DNA of 53,268 nt from Ruminococcaceae bacterium AM07-15 (GCA_003477405.1 QUDE01000018.1:1-53268); one strand, 5' to 3'. Positions 41,084 through 48,974 are shown, numbered from the stretch's first letter. Made by a program: numbers and translations. The notes: generated from the letters alone by a model not told the origin.

Positions 41084-41593
41084 TCAACCCTGTGCCGCAA
41101 AATATTTTTTTAGTTTGGCAATCGCCAGGTTTATGGATTTGGCAACGGCTTGATGGCTTGTCCCTTCCATGCGACCGATCTGCCGGGTAGAGAGTCCCTG
41201 AAAAACATGAAGCCGGAATCGCCGTTTCTGAACCTCGGTCAAAGCGCCCACTGTAAAAAGCTGCTCCAGGGCTTTCCAGGCATACTTGCGGTTCTGTATG
41301 TCAACAACTCGTTCTTCCCATTCTTCATCCAGAGCGCGAGTGGCACAATGCTCCGTTTCCTCCAAACCGTGGATCGAAACATCCTTGCGGGTCTGGGCGC
41401 TCTCTGCCCGATCCTGCTCATAGTAAATTTGATCGGACAGGGCTTTCAGCTCTGCAAAGTCATGTTCCGTTTTGTCAGGATTCTCCTTCAGATAATCCTC
41501 CAGTGTGATTTCTATGATTTCGTTATGAAAGCGATAAACGATATTTGGGCTGTTTTTGTTTATCGCATAGTCGCTTTTGCGATAATTTTGCAC
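41084..41593 (-). CDS. Sigma-70-like element regulator (Tn916-type)
   Basis: A 169-residue helical protein. The C-terminal ~60 residues form a sigma region 4-like helix-turn-helix (LTEVQKRRFRLHVFQGLSTRQIGRMEGTSHQAVAKSINLAIAKLKKYF). The middle is charged and helical (DKTEHDFAELKALSDQIYYEQDR). It resembles the sigma-like regulators of conjugative transposons, which switch on excision or transfer genes. I take the GTG at 41593 as start because GGAGGT lies 7 bases upstream, inside a perfect hairpin. The frame is also open to an ATG at 41908 with its own AAGGAG, so a longer form is possible. Confidence 0.78.
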   Translation of the reverse strand: MQNYRKSDYAINKNSPNIVYRFHNEIIEITLEDYLKENPDKTEHDFAELKALSDQIYYEQDRAESAQTRKDVSIHGLEETEHCATRALDEEWEERVVDIQNRKYAWKALEQLFTVGALTEVQKRRFRLHVFQGLSTRQIGRMEGTSHQAVAKSINLAIAKLKKYFAAQG

Positions 41594-41600
41594 CTCTGTT

Positions 41601-41639
41601 ACCTCCGATTTGTTTTTTTGCGGAAAACAAATCGGAGGT
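41601..41639. promoter_or_regulatory. Perfect 16-bp hairpin covering a ribosome binding site
   Basis: ACCTCCGATTTGTTTT (41601-41616) and its exact complement (41624-41639) flank a 7-base loop. On the minus-strand mRNA the 3' arm is AAAACAAATCGGAGGT, whose GGAGGT is the ribosome binding site of the sigma-like gene. Translation from GTG 41593 would be blocked unless the stem is opened, for example by ribosomes coming from the upstream frame. Confidence 0.75.
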
Positions 41640-41908
41640 GGCGGCCCCCTAACTCTTTGTTCAGGGAGCCTTAAATGAAAGCGGCCGACTTTGTATCGGA
41701 ATACAAAATCAGCCGCTTCCTGGGTATGTGCATTGAGAAGTCCAATAGAGCAGGCAGCACCGGCAGGCGGGGGTTTGTCCCCACTTGGGGAAAACTCCCG
41801 CGCACAAAAACGCAGACCAACGCCTATTGAAATTTGTCCATTGAAAGCCGTGTGTCGTTGATATGGGACAAAAAGCAACTTCTCAATGCTGCGGATTTTC
41901 TGATCCAT
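41640..41908 (-). CDS. Possible upstream frame coupled to the sigma-like gene
   Basis: An ATG at 41908 with AAGGAG 10 bases upstream opens a frame (MDQKIRSIEKLLFVPYQRHT; FSPSGDKPPPAGAA; AADFVFRYKVGRFHLRLPEQ) that has no stop and runs into the sigma-like gene in the same frame. It could be a 5' extension giving a 274-residue fusion, or a translated leader that opens the hairpin at 41601-41639. I do not recognise a family, and the end given here is only the hairpin edge. Confidence 0.35.
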
Positions 41909-42423
41909 AGCACTGTTACTCCTTGTCCGCTGCTATGCGGACGGCACACAGGCGGCTAGCATCATCCCCTTTCTTCCATCAATGTGGCAGTTCTACGCTG
42001 CCGCCTTTGCTGATAATTTTTAATTGTAAGTTCTAAATTTGGGGAACCTTGACGGTTTTCCTCGGAATTTGTCGATAGCATAAAGAAAGGCGGCCCTTAT
42101 CCATAAGATAAAGACCGCCGTATGCGCTGATTATGTATGATACTGTTTTTGCAGCCCCTCATCGGCCTCACCTCACTTTTTCCCAGGGGATGGGTAGACT
42201 GTCACAGTAAGAGTTTATCTTGGAGAAATCATCAGGACTTCATCGAGAAATGTAAAATTTCCTCGTTTTTCTTTTAATACTTATAACGAAATTATACTTG
42301 GGTTTTGGACACTTCTATCTTTTCTCCCCGCTAATATTGTTATTTGTAGCCTTAGTGTAGGGAAATAAAAAAGAGCGTCGGATGCGTAGGCAATGTAGCC
42401 ATAGCGTCCGGCGCTTTTTGTAT
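41909..42423. other. Intergenic stretch with hairpins, no gene seen
   Basis: No protein gene is supported. There is a minus-strand hairpin GGCGGTCTTTATC / GGATAAGGGCCGCC at about 42088-42119 followed by TTTCTTTA, a plus-strand CGAGAAAT / AATTTCCTCG hairpin with T-run near 42243-42275, and the terminator at 42367-42420. The promoter of the sigma-like gene is probably in the part nearest 41909. Confidence 0.5.
42367..42420. terminator. Bidirectional terminator behind the winged-helix remnant
   Basis: The stem GCGTCGGATGC / GCGTCCGGCGC is flanked by A/T runs on both sides (TTTTTTATTT on the minus strand). Related GCGTCCGGYGTTTTTTGTATGC sequences stand at the same place after the winged-helix genes at 46176 and 48975. 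Confidence 0.75.
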
Positions 42424-42480
42424 CTATGTCTCGATTCTATATCCCATCCCAAAAACGGTCTTGATATAGCCCTCGTACAA
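42424..42480 (-). pseudogene. 3' remnant of an OmpR-type winged-helix gene
   Basis: The last ~17 codons read ..GYIKTVFGMGYRIET-stop, matching the ends YIKTVFRVGYKIEK of the three intact genes at 43516, 46176 and 48975. Upstream of this the sequence changes to the XRE gene, so only the tail and its terminator survive. Confidence 0.75.
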
Positions 42481-42485
42481 TACGA

Positions 42486-42686
42486 TTACTTAAAAACAAA
42501 AATTTCTTCAATAGGTGCATTTACGGTCCTTGAAATATCAATCGCTAACTTTAACGATGGATTATACTGTGCCTTTTCCAGCCGCATAATTGTTTCACGG
42601 CGCACCCCAACTTTCAGCGCCAACTGTTCTTGAGTCATATCGCTCAACTGTCGGTACTTCTTTAATCTGCACTCAAACTCCGGCAT
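42486..42686 (-). CDS. Small XRE-family repressor
   Basis: A 66-residue Cro/CI-type DNA-binding protein ([47 protein letters not shown]), like YozG-type regulators. The start ATG overlaps the stop region of the DUF3796-like gene, so both are translated together. It probably represses its own promoter at 43404-43432, which is flanked by an 11-bp inverted repeat. Confidence 0.9.
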   Translation of the reverse strand: MPEFECRLKKYRQLSDMTQEQLALKVGVRRETIMRLEKAQYNPSLKLAIDISRTVNAPIEEIFVFK

Positions 42687-42687
42687 A

Positions 42688-43356
42688 TTAGTCCTCACTT
42701 CCATCTACCAGATCATCATGGTCATAGCGGTAAAGCAAGAACTCGCTAAGAAACAAGTCAAGTGCAATAGCAAGAGAAATAACAATAATATATGCGATAA
42801 AGGTATATTCCATATTCCCTACAAGTTTGCCTTGGCCCAAAATGAGTGTTGCGATAAAAATAATTGTTAGTGCAATTCTATTCGCAATGGAATAGGCTTG
42901 CATTTTGTTTTCTTTATATCGTTCGTCCATAAATGTGTTGGACATTTTTCCCTCAAAGAAAAAGCCGAAGAACCCAAAAAAGATGAAGAAAACAAAGGGG
43001 AAAATTGTTTTATCTTTGCTATAAGTCAAAAAGCCCAGAAATCCCAAAAACCCCAAAAGGCCAAGAAACCCTAATCTGGGATTAGCTTTCCGCGAGGTGT
43101 TTTTGGTGTTGGCTGTCCTTCTTTGGATAATGGATGCTCGTACAAGCAGTACAGCAAGGCAGAGAATATAAATCGTTAGGAAAACGCCAGAGACAATCAT
43201 AGGTAAGTCCTGCAAGCGAAAAGAATAGGTTGATAAATCCATTGGGACGATGAATCTGGCCTCATTGAACTTGATTGTGTACCATGAAGATGCTGCGGTA
43301 AAAATGAGGACTATTATTCCCCAAACAATTGCAAGTTTTCTCTTGTTGCTTTTCAT
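42688..43356 (-). CDS. DUF3796-like multi-pass membrane protein
   Basis: A 222-residue membrane protein with about six hydrophobic segments. A repeated [16 protein letters not shown] stretch (residues ~95-110) is typical of DUF3796 proteins, which often pair with a small XRE regulator, as here. The function is unknown. GGAGG lies 8 bases before the ATG at 43356. GC is low and Phe/Leu content high, unlike the chromosome part. It is the first gene of a two-gene operon. Confidence 0.78.
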   Translation of the reverse strand: MKSNKRKLAIVWGIIVLIFTAASSWYTIKFNEARFIVPMDLSTYSFRLQDLPMIVSGVFLTIYILCLAVLLVRASIIQRRTANTKNTSRKANPRLGFLGLLGFLGFLGFLTYSKDKTIFPFVFFIFFGFFGFFFEGKMSNTFMDERYKENKMQAYSIANRIALTIIFIATLILGQGKLVGNMEYTFIAYIIVISLAIALDLFLSEFLLYRYDHDDLVDGSED

Positions 43357-43378
43357 TAGGATTGCCTCCAAATAAAGA

Positions 43379-43453
43379 GATGTATTTGTCACTTGACGAG
43401 ATAAATATATCACTTCTGATTTCCATTGTCAATAAGAATGATACAAATACATC
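43379..43453 (-). promoter_or_regulatory. Promoter with flanking operator for DUF3796/XRE operon
   Basis: On the minus strand TTGACA (43427-43432) and TATATT (43404-43409) are separated by 17 bases. A perfect 11-bp inverted repeat, GATGTATTTGT (43379-43389) and ACAAATACATC (43443-43453), brackets the promoter and is a likely operator for the XRE protein. Confidence 0.7.
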
Positions 43454-43515
43454 ACTATACAACAGATTGCCAGACGGTAGAGGTACATAGCCCTGCATCC
43501 AGCGCTTTCTATGCG

Positions 43516-43932
43516 TTATTTTTCAATTTTATATCCCACCCGAAAAACGGTCTTGATGTAGGTAGGATGCTTAGGGTCAGGCTCCAGCTTGTTCCGTAGT
43601 CGCCAGATCGTATTGTCCACGGTGTTGGTGCCTAATTCATAGTCCTCGCCCCAAGCCGCATTGTAGAGTTGCTCCCGGCTAAATACACGACCAGGGCAGC
43701 GGGCCATGCAGTAAAGGATAGAGAACTCTCCATAGTTCAGGCAGATCTCCACACCGGCCTTCGTAACTCGCCGCTGCTCTGGGAATATCTCAATATCTCC
43801 CAAAGTCAGGGCAGAGGGATCAAGGTCAGCAGCATGGAGAGCCTGAACATCTTTTCCCTGTAAGGCACCCAGGATGGAACGAAAGACACTTCCATCTGGG
43901 TCAGAAGTTCGTATGACTATAATCTCCTTCAT
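43516..43932 (-). CDS. Orphan OmpR-type winged-helix protein, copy 1
   Basis: A 138-residue protein. Residues ~44-138 are an OmpR/PhoB-type winged helix: LGDIEIFPEQRRVTKAGVEI, LNYGEFSILYCMARCPGRVFSREQL, YELGTNTVDNTIWRLRNKLEP and YIKTVFRVGYKIEK. The first ~42 residues (MKEIIVIRTSDPDGSVFRS) are too short for a receiver domain and lack the phosphoacceptor set, and no histidine kinase is near. It should bind DNA without two-component control. It is nearly identical to the genes at 46176 and 48975. It follows the acetyltransferase gene behind a hairpin terminator. Confidence 0.88.
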   Translation of the reverse strand: MKEIIVIRTSDPDGSVFRSILGALQGKDVQALHAADLDPSALTLGDIEIFPEQRRVTKAGVEICLNYGEFSILYCMARCPGRVFSREQLYNAAWGEDYELGTNTVDNTIWRLRNKLEPDPKHPTYIKTVFRVGYKIEK

Positions 43933-43976
43933 GTGGTTCCCTCCCTAGGCCACCGATTCTGCTCTGGGCAAAAGAG

Positions 43977-44010
43977 AAGCGGCGGACTTGATTGCTCAAA
44001 GCCGCCGCTT
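43977..44010 (-). terminator. Hairpin between acetyltransferase and winged-helix copy 1
   Basis: AAGCGGCGG / CCGCCGCTT is followed by CTCTTTT on the minus strand. It may end the acetyltransferase transcript or act as an attenuator for the winged-helix gene. Confidence 0.7.
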
Positions 44011-44077
44011 TGCACATAGGCGTGTCAAAAGGGCTGATGTACGACGGCTTTTTCTGTTTGCCGTCGCCCGGCAGAAT

Positions 44078-44713
44078 TTATAGATATTTTCTTTTTAGTC
44101 CTTCAATTTTTCCAGTCTGAATTTCTGAAATATGTGCTTGAATTTGCTCTATTGGCCAATCCCACCATTTCATTTTCTGCAAAGCTGCTATATCATCATC
44201 TGAAAAACGTTTTCGTATAGTTTTGGCGGGGACTCCCCCGACGATTGTATAGGGCGGTACATCCTTTGTCACAACAGCGCGAGAAGCAATTATCGCACCG
44301 TCACCAATGGTTACACCAGACATAATTACAGCTTCATATCCAATCCAAACATCATTACCAATAATGATGTCACCCTTGTTATCCCACGCGTTCGTTATGT
44401 TCTGGACATCCAGTCCCCATTCCTCAAAAAAGATTGGGAACGGGTAGGTGGACAAGGATGTTTGTGTATGGTTGGCGCTGGTGAACAAAAACTTTGCACC
44501 GCAGGCGATGGAACAAAATTTTCCGATGATAAGTTTGTCATGATTGATCGGATAGTGGTACAGTACATTGTTTTTCTCAAACTGACGTGGGTCATAGACG
44601 AAGTCGTTATACATGGTGAAATCCCCGACAAGGATGTTGGGATTTTTAATGACATTTTTCAGATAAACGGTTTCGTGGTCGTTGGTGCGAGGATAAATAT
44701 TCTCTGGATTCAT
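44078..44713 (-). CDS. Vat/CatB-like xenobiotic O-acetyltransferase
   Basis: A 211-residue left-handed beta-helix acetyltransferase of the xenobiotic acyltransferase group, which inactivates streptogramin A (Vat) or chloramphenicol (CatB type). Typical parts are [33 protein letters not shown], the catalytic His in FTSANHT, the hexapeptide run [28 protein letters not shown] and [16 protein letters not shown]. It is a possible resistance gene carried as cargo; which drug, if any, cannot be told. It lies 20 bp after the Ntn-hydrolase gene on the same strand. Confidence 0.85.
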   Translation of the reverse strand: MNPENIYPRTNDHETVYLKNVIKNPNILVGDFTMYNDFVYDPRQFEKNNVLYHYPINHDKLIIGKFCSIACGAKFLFTSANHTQTSLSTYPFPIFFEEWGLDVQNITNAWDNKGDIIIGNDVWIGYEAVIMSGVTIGDGAIIASRAVVTKDVPPYTIVGGVPAKTIRKRFSDDDIAALQKMKWWDWPIEQIQAHISEIQTGKIEGLKRKYL

Positions 44714-44733
44714 GATGTTTCCTCCTCTCGAAA

Positions 44734-45432
44734 TTATGAGAACTCATATCTCTCAATCCGTGAAAAATGGTTGTTCTCCATATAGTAAACAGCGTGTTCG
44801 TTTACCGAATAAACGAAAGAAACTCTGGTGGCCCAGATTCCTTCCTGTCGGACGGCTTGAAGTACAGAAAACGCATCGTTGACAGTAAACTGATTTCCGT
44901 AAGTGTTCAGAAGTTGAGCGGCTCTTTCGTATCGGTCATCTCCCGGCACAAGAAAGGGCATTGTGCTTTCGGGGGCTAGAACAGAGTAATTGGTAATCAG
45001 CGAGTAGCGCCCCTGATCTTCTCGCCAGCCAATACCCGGTTCAACGATCAGGGTACGCCCTTGCTGGTCGGACAGCATGGCCTGCATGGTGGCATCCGGG
45101 GCATAGATGATCTTCCGTTCCTGCACGATTTGCAGTGCGTCGTCAAAACTGATTTTTGCCTGCACAAACTGTTCTGTCAGGTCTGCGATTGTCATGCAGC
45201 CTTTAGAATCCTGATAGGCCCCCTTTGGGTTTCCGTGAACATACAACAAGGTTCCGACATTTCCGTTGCGGTTTACGCCGTGATAGGAATGACGTACCCC
45301 ATCCGGCCGTAGGATGCCGATATAAAAGCGGTCTTTTTCTGTTATGATTTTGTGATCCCATACGGCAAGGTCAATCTCAAAATTAAAGCCGTTGATGGTA
45401 TCGTTTCCTCGGTAGACAAATCGAGTACACAT
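44734..45432 (-). CDS. Ntn-hydrolase, linear amide C-N hydrolase family
   Basis: A 232-residue protein starting MCTRF, so Cys2 becomes the N-terminal nucleophile after Met removal, as in choloylglycine hydrolase/penicillin V acylase relatives. Seen are [39 protein letters not shown] and the late TNYSVL. It is shorter than bile salt hydrolases (~320) and lacks several of their motifs, so it may be a related acylase with another amide substrate. AGAGG precedes the ATG. It forms a unit with the acetyltransferase; both act on small molecules. Confidence 0.75.
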   Translation of the reverse strand: MCTRFVYRGNDTINGFNFEIDLAVWDHKIITEKDRFYIGILRPDGVRHSYHGVNRNGNVGTLLYVHGNPKGAYQDSKGCMTIADLTEQFVQAKISFDDALQIVQERKIIYAPDATMQAMLSDQQGRTLIVEPGIGWREDQGRYSLITNYSVLAPESTMPFLVPGDDRYERAAQLLNTYGNQFTVNDAFSVLQAVRQEGIWATRVSFVYSVNEHAVYYMENNHFSRIERYEFS

Positions 45433-45538
45433 GGTCTTTTCCTCTCTGTGATGTATTTGTTGTTTTTATTTTATCGTACTGCCGATGAGAACTCTTTTCC
45501 ATCCACCAGACAATACCGAATCAATCTGTATCAACAAA

Positions 45539-45568
45539 AGCAGGGGCTGCATTTCTGCAACCCCTGCT
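45539..45568 (-). terminator. Terminator of the CD3324-like gene
   Basis: AGCAGGGG(TTGCA)/(TGCAG)CCCCTGCT is followed by TTTGTT on the minus strand, directly after the stop of the gene at 45572. Confidence 0.88.
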
Positions 45569-45571
45569 AGT

Positions 45572-45835
45572 TCATTTCTGATAAATGATTTTACGAATGG
45601 CCGATACGGACAGGAAATATTTTTCCGCTAACGTCTCCATAGAGGTTCCGTTCTGAAACTCTCCTACGATTTGGCGGTTTCGTTGCTGCAATTCCTGCCG
45701 GTAGCCCGAAGCTTCTCCCCATCGTTTTTGCTGCGCTTGATCGGCGGGGACATAAAGATAGCCCCCTTGAATATAGCTTTGCAATTCCTTGACCAGCGCG
45801 TCGGGAAGAAGATTTTTTGCATTGATGTATTTCAT
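45572..45835 (-). CDS. CD3324-family Mor-like HTH protein
   Basis: An 87-residue protein: MKYINAKNLLPDALVKELQSYIQGGYLYVP, seen in pieces at the N-terminus, then a helix-turn-helix at the end (TSMETLAEKYFLSVSAIRKIIYQK). This matches the small CD3324/Mor-type DNA-binding family of Clostridia; the targets are unknown. AAGGAGG lies 8 bases before ATG 45835. The 5' leader is long and structured and has its own promoter. It is single, with a clear terminator. Confidence 0.8.
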   Translation of the reverse strand: MKYINAKNLLPDALVKELQSYIQGGYLYVPADQAQQKRWGEASGYRQELQQRNRQIVGEFQNGTSMETLAEKYFLSVSAIRKIIYQK

Positions 45836-45899
45836 GCAGGCTTCCTCCTTGAGATGATCGTCAAGCAGCAAAGCCAGCATATTGATTATGCGACGATTT

Positions 45900-45965
45900 T
45901 TACTCCATGCAAACGTCGCAATCCACTGGCTTTGCATGGAGCCGCACTTCGTTGAGTTTTTTCAT
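45900..45965 (-). CDS. Possible 21-residue leader peptide
   Basis: ATG 45965 opens MKKLNEVRLHAKPVDCDVCM plus one residue and a stop at 45900. It begins about 25 bases after the likely transcription start. An 11-bp inverted repeat (CTCCATGCAAA at 45903-45913 and complement at 45931-45941) lies inside it, so ribosomes on this frame would change the folding of the leader before the CD3324-like gene. The ribosome binding site is weak, so this is only a candidate. Confidence 0.35.
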   Translation of the reverse strand: MKKLNEVRLHAKPVDCDVCME

Positions 45966-45987
45966 TGACACCACTTCTTTCTATACC

Positions 45988-46026
45988 GAACACGAATATT
46001 ATATCATGATAAGTGTTCTTCTTCAA
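45988..46026 (-). promoter_or_regulatory. Promoter and dyad for the CD3324-like gene
   Basis: On the minus strand TTGAAG (46021-46026) and TATAAT (45998-46003) are separated by 17 bases. GAACAC and GTGTTC (45988-45993, 46013-46018) form an inverted repeat around the -10 region, a possible operator. Confidence 0.6.
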
Positions 46027-46175
46027 GAAATAGAAACTGCGTTGTAAAATCGGAACCGAAGCCATCAGGACGGTAAGAAACTATGGCTATAGCCTATTTG
46101 CAAATCAACCGGGCATAAGATAGGAAACGCCGAGTTCAGGGTCAGCAGGCCGCCGCGTCCGGTATTTTTTGTATG

Positions 46176-46592
46176 CTATCTCTCAATTTTGTACCCCACC
46201 CGGAAAACAGTCTTGATATAGGTGGGGTGCTTTGGGTCAGGCTCCAGCTTGCTCCGTAGGCGCCAGATTGTGTTGTCCACAGTGTTGGTGCCTAATTCAT
46301 AGTCCTCGCCCCAGGCTGCATTGTAGAGTTGTTCCCGGCTGAATACACGACCAGGGCAGCGGGCCATGCAGTAAAGGATGGAGAACTCCCCATAGTTCAG
46401 GCAGATCTCCACACCGGCCTTCGTCACCCGCCGCTGCTCTGGGAGTATTTCAATATCTCCCAGAGTCAGGGTAGAAGATTCCTGGTCAAGAGCATGGAGA
46501 ATCTGAACATCTTTTCCCTGTAAGGCTCCCAGGATTGAGCGAAAGACACTTCCATCTGGATCGGAAGTACGGATGACTATAATCTCTTTCAT
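46176..46592 (-). CDS. Orphan OmpR-type winged-helix protein, copy 2
   Basis: A 138-residue copy of the protein at 43516, with few changes (QILHALDQESSTLTLGDIEI; WRLRSKLEPDPKHPTYIKT; ending KIER). The start ATG 46592 has GGAGG 7 bases before it. It follows the BlaR1-like gene with a long hairpin between, and ends in a GCGTCCGGTATTTTTTGTATGC terminator-like tail shared with copy 3. No kinase or receiver partner is present. Confidence 0.88.
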   Translation of the reverse strand: MKEIIVIRTSDPDGSVFRSILGALQGKDVQILHALDQESSTLTLGDIEILPEQRRVTKAGVEICLNYGEFSILYCMARCPGRVFSREQLYNAAWGEDYELGTNTVDNTIWRLRSKLEPDPKHPTYIKTVFRVGYKIER

Positions 46593-46662
46593 ACGATTTC
46601 CTCCATGAGCTGTCAATCCTGTGCTGTTCAAAAGGGAAAGAGAGATAATACATATATATCAA

Positions 46663-46703
46663 GCAAGGCGGGGAGAGATCTTCAAGATCTTTCCCCGCCT
46701 TGC
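46663..46703. other. Long hairpin between blaR1-like gene and winged-helix copy 2
   Basis: GCAAGGCGGGGAGAGATCTT pairs with AAGATCTTTCCCCGCCTTGC over about 19 bp around a tiny loop. It stands 57 bp past the BlaR1-like stop and 70 bp before the winged-helix start, a terminator or attenuator position. Confidence 0.75.
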
Positions 46704-46759
46704 ATTTTGCTCAATGGACTGAGTTGTTTGGCATCATAAACCAGCTACTGAGCAAATTG

Positions 46760-48331
46760 TCAGTTCACAATATAGGAAACATCAAAGCGAATGCTGCTGG
46801 GAGACACATTGCCGATAAAGATGGAGAAGTTGGAGTCACCAGTAATCTCGAAAGACACAGACCCCGACCCGTTGGTAACAGTTTTCACGAGGCCGTAGCC
46901 GGTCTTGTTGTTGATGAGTCCGATCTGGACCTTAGAAGAGGTGGGAGTCCAGGTTGCATTGATGGTTACTTTCTGACCCTTGACCAGATTCTGGGCATCA
47001 AAAGCATATCCCTTTCCGCTGGAAAGGCTGCCAGAAGCATACGGCACGGCTTCGCCAGCTTTCGCAGTCACAGTACCCTCATAGAATGCCATACCGTCTG
47101 CGGTGTCAGTGGAGAGGTTAAACTGGGACAAATCGGCAAAGCCAGTGGTGGACTCAATCATCTTGGCAGCGTCATTGGATTCAGTGGACAGCTTCATGGT
47201 GGACAGATCCATAAAACCATTGGCAGACTCAACAATGTGAGCGTCGCCTGCATCGCCCAATTTCACATCGGCGACATCCATCAGTTCAGCATTGGGCACA
47301 TCGATAGAAGAAGGCAGTTCGGCCGCAAACGCAGACATCGCCAAACAACTGGCGCCCAGGGCACAGGCCAAGGCAATAGCAACGGTCTTGCGGGATTTTT
47401 GGTTGGAATTCAACATGGTTAATAGTCTCCTTTCAAGCCTTTTTCTCGTTGAGACAAAGGCAATTCCAGATGATTTGCTGGGAATACGAAATACAGTCGT
47501 GTAAGAAATCAGAAGATGCCCATATTTTTTGCGCTCTGCCGGACTCATTTGACAGACAACTTGCTCATCACAAGATGTTTCTGCCAAACGATCTAACTCT
47601 CGCTTCATGAGATGCACAACAGGGTTGAACCAATAAACTGTTTGGAGAATAACTGCAAAGAGCTTACGCCATAAGTCATGGTGCTTAAAATGCACTAACT
47701 CATGTGCCAATATCATTTGTGCGTCATCAAGCTGCAAATCAACCCGTGGGACCACAATGATTGGTGTGAAAAATCCAATTAACATTGGACTTGGCATTGT
47801 GGTATATAGCCTTAAATCCACCTTTTTCTTGATCCCAAGTTTAGAAGCACAATCGTTCGCAATATCTTGTAACATTGCGTGAGAAACTTCTTGGGTTTGC
47901 TGGATATGGTATCTAAAACGAAGGAATCCCAGAACATTCCATGTAGCTAAGGTAACTACAAAAACAATCCAAATAACCAAGACGCACTTCTGCCAATCGA
48001 AACTGATGTTAAGAGTAGCATTTTGAATGATATTTGAACTTGCTTCCGTAAAGATAGACACAGGGTTCTCAGGAGAAACTACATTCGTTCCAGATACAAT
48101 ATTTTTTCCGACAACTGATATTGGTTGAACGTTGGTAAAGGCTTGCGGAAATCCAGGCAGCAGCTTGTAAAATGGAATTACATATAGGCACATAATAATG
48201 GTGATACAATTGTAGCGCCACTTTTCGCTGATGTGCTTTCTTCCGGCGAAAGCCAATGCCCTAAACACAAGGTAGGATACGCTTGCTACAAGGTTCAAAC
48301 ACAAAATGGTACTAAGCAAGGTTGAGGCCAT
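46760..48331 (-). CDS. M56 metallopeptidase (BlaR1/MecR1-like) with non-PBP sensor
   Basis: A 523-residue membrane sensor-protease. The N-terminal half has several membrane spans. The gluzincin site is LAHELVHFKHHD (residues ~211-222) with the later Glu in RLAETSCDEQVV, as in BlaR1/MecR1. After the last span (VAIALACALGASCLAMSAFA, ~325-345) comes an outside domain of ~180 residues that is not a penicillin-binding domain: a 2-unit repeat (IVESANGFMDLSTMKLS and MIESTTGFADLSQFNLS) and a beta-rich end (VTINATWTPTSSKVQIGLIN). It should sense another signal and cut the BlaI-like repressor encoded 15 bp upstream. Confidence 0.85.
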   Translation of the reverse strand: MASTLLSTILCLNLVASVSYLVFRALAFAGRKHISEKWRYNCITIIMCLYVIPFYKLLPGFPQAFTNVQPISVVGKNIVSGTNVVSPENPVSIFTEASSNIIQNATLNISFDWQKCVLVIWIVFVVTLATWNVLGFLRFRYHIQQTQEVSHAMLQDIANDCASKLGIKKKVDLRLYTTMPSPMLIGFFTPIIVVPRVDLQLDDAQMILAHELVHFKHHDLWRKLFAVILQTVYWFNPVVHLMKRELDRLAETSCDEQVVCQMSPAERKKYGHLLISYTTVFRIPSKSSGIAFVSTRKRLERRLLTMLNSNQKSRKTVAIALACALGASCLAMSAFAAELPSSIDVPNAELMDVADVKLGDAGDAHIVESANGFMDLSTMKLSTESNDAAKMIESTTGFADLSQFNLSTDTADGMAFYEGTVTAKAGEAVPYASGSLSSGKGYAFDAQNLVKGQKVTINATWTPTSSKVQIGLINNKTGYGLVKTVTNGSGSVSFEITGDSNFSIFIGNVSPSSIRFDVSYIVN

Positions 48332-48346
48332 ACAATCAGCCTCCTC

Positions 48347-48727
48347 TCACGGTTGCCCATCGAGCCACTGTTTCAGTGCCTCTCGGTCTTCCTCCGACAT
48401 TTGAGATTCACCATAAAGTGCAGCAAAGAAATTTTTGATTGACCCACCATACAATGTGTCTAAAATCCGTTGTGCATTGCTTTTCTGGTACTCCTCGCAT
48501 GTTTTAATCGGCCAATAATAAGGCACACGACCTTCTCTTTTGGAAGTGAGTAAACCTTTTTGCGTTAAACGGGATAAAAATGTTGCTAATGTTTGAGCTT
48601 TCCATTCCTTGTTGCGATGTTCGGCAAAGTACGATAATATCTGCGAAGCAGACATAGGAACTTCTGAATTCCACAACACTTCCATAATCTCATATTCTGT
48701 TTCTGATAATTTTTTGGATCGATCCAC
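48347..48727 (-). CDS. BlaI/MecI-family repressor
   Basis: A 126-residue winged-helix repressor: LSETEYEIMEVLWNSEVPMSASQIL, then WKAQTLATFLSRLTQKGLLTSKREGRVPYYWP and a dimer helix end. The cleavage region of BlaI/MecI-type proteins corresponds to about residues 95-105 (SIKNFFAALYG). I take GTG 48727 as start, since AGGAGGAG lies 6 bases before it; an ATG at 48748 is ahead of that site. It is cotranscribed with the M56 gene and probably binds the two dyads at its own promoter. Confidence 0.92.
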   Translation of the reverse strand: MDRSKKLSETEYEIMEVLWNSEVPMSASQILSYFAEHRNKEWKAQTLATFLSRLTQKGLLTSKREGRVPYYWPIKTCEEYQKSNAQRILDTLYGGSIKNFFAALYGESQMSEEDREALKQWLDGQP

Positions 48728-48772
48728 AATTAACTCCTCCTCATCCAAAGTACGTCTACCTTGGATAATTCG

Positions 48773-48829
48773 ATATTACTACAACGGTGTAGAAATGTCA
48801 ATAGGTTCTACTACAACACATTAGTAGAA
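48773..48829 (-). promoter_or_regulatory. BlaI-type promoter with two operator dyads
   Basis: On the minus strand TTGACA (48796-48801) and TAATAT (48773-48778) are 17 bases apart. One dyad (CTACAACGGTGTAG, 48779-48792) lies in the spacer, and a second (TTCTACTA..TAGTAGAA, 48806-48829) lies just upstream. TACA/TGTA-containing dyads are the known BlaI/MecI sites. Confidence 0.78.
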
Positions 48830-48974
48830 TCTTGCTTTCCAATCTATCTGCCTTCTCAGTTTCATTTCACACTCATATAAGCTTGTCTTTGGGCAAGTAT
48901 AAAGTTGGAAGGCAACATATTGAAAATGCCGGGCGCAGGGCCAGCAGGCCGCCGCGTCCGGCGTTTTTTGTATG

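Noticed and set aside
40995..41153. Short plus-strand frame starting MNEYAVVKVQVKEEH
   Set aside because: It runs into the sigma-like gene on the other strand and coincides with a nested inverted repeat; coding support is weak.
42382..42633. Plus-strand 83-codon frame
   Set aside because: Antisense to the XRE gene and to the winged-helix remnant.
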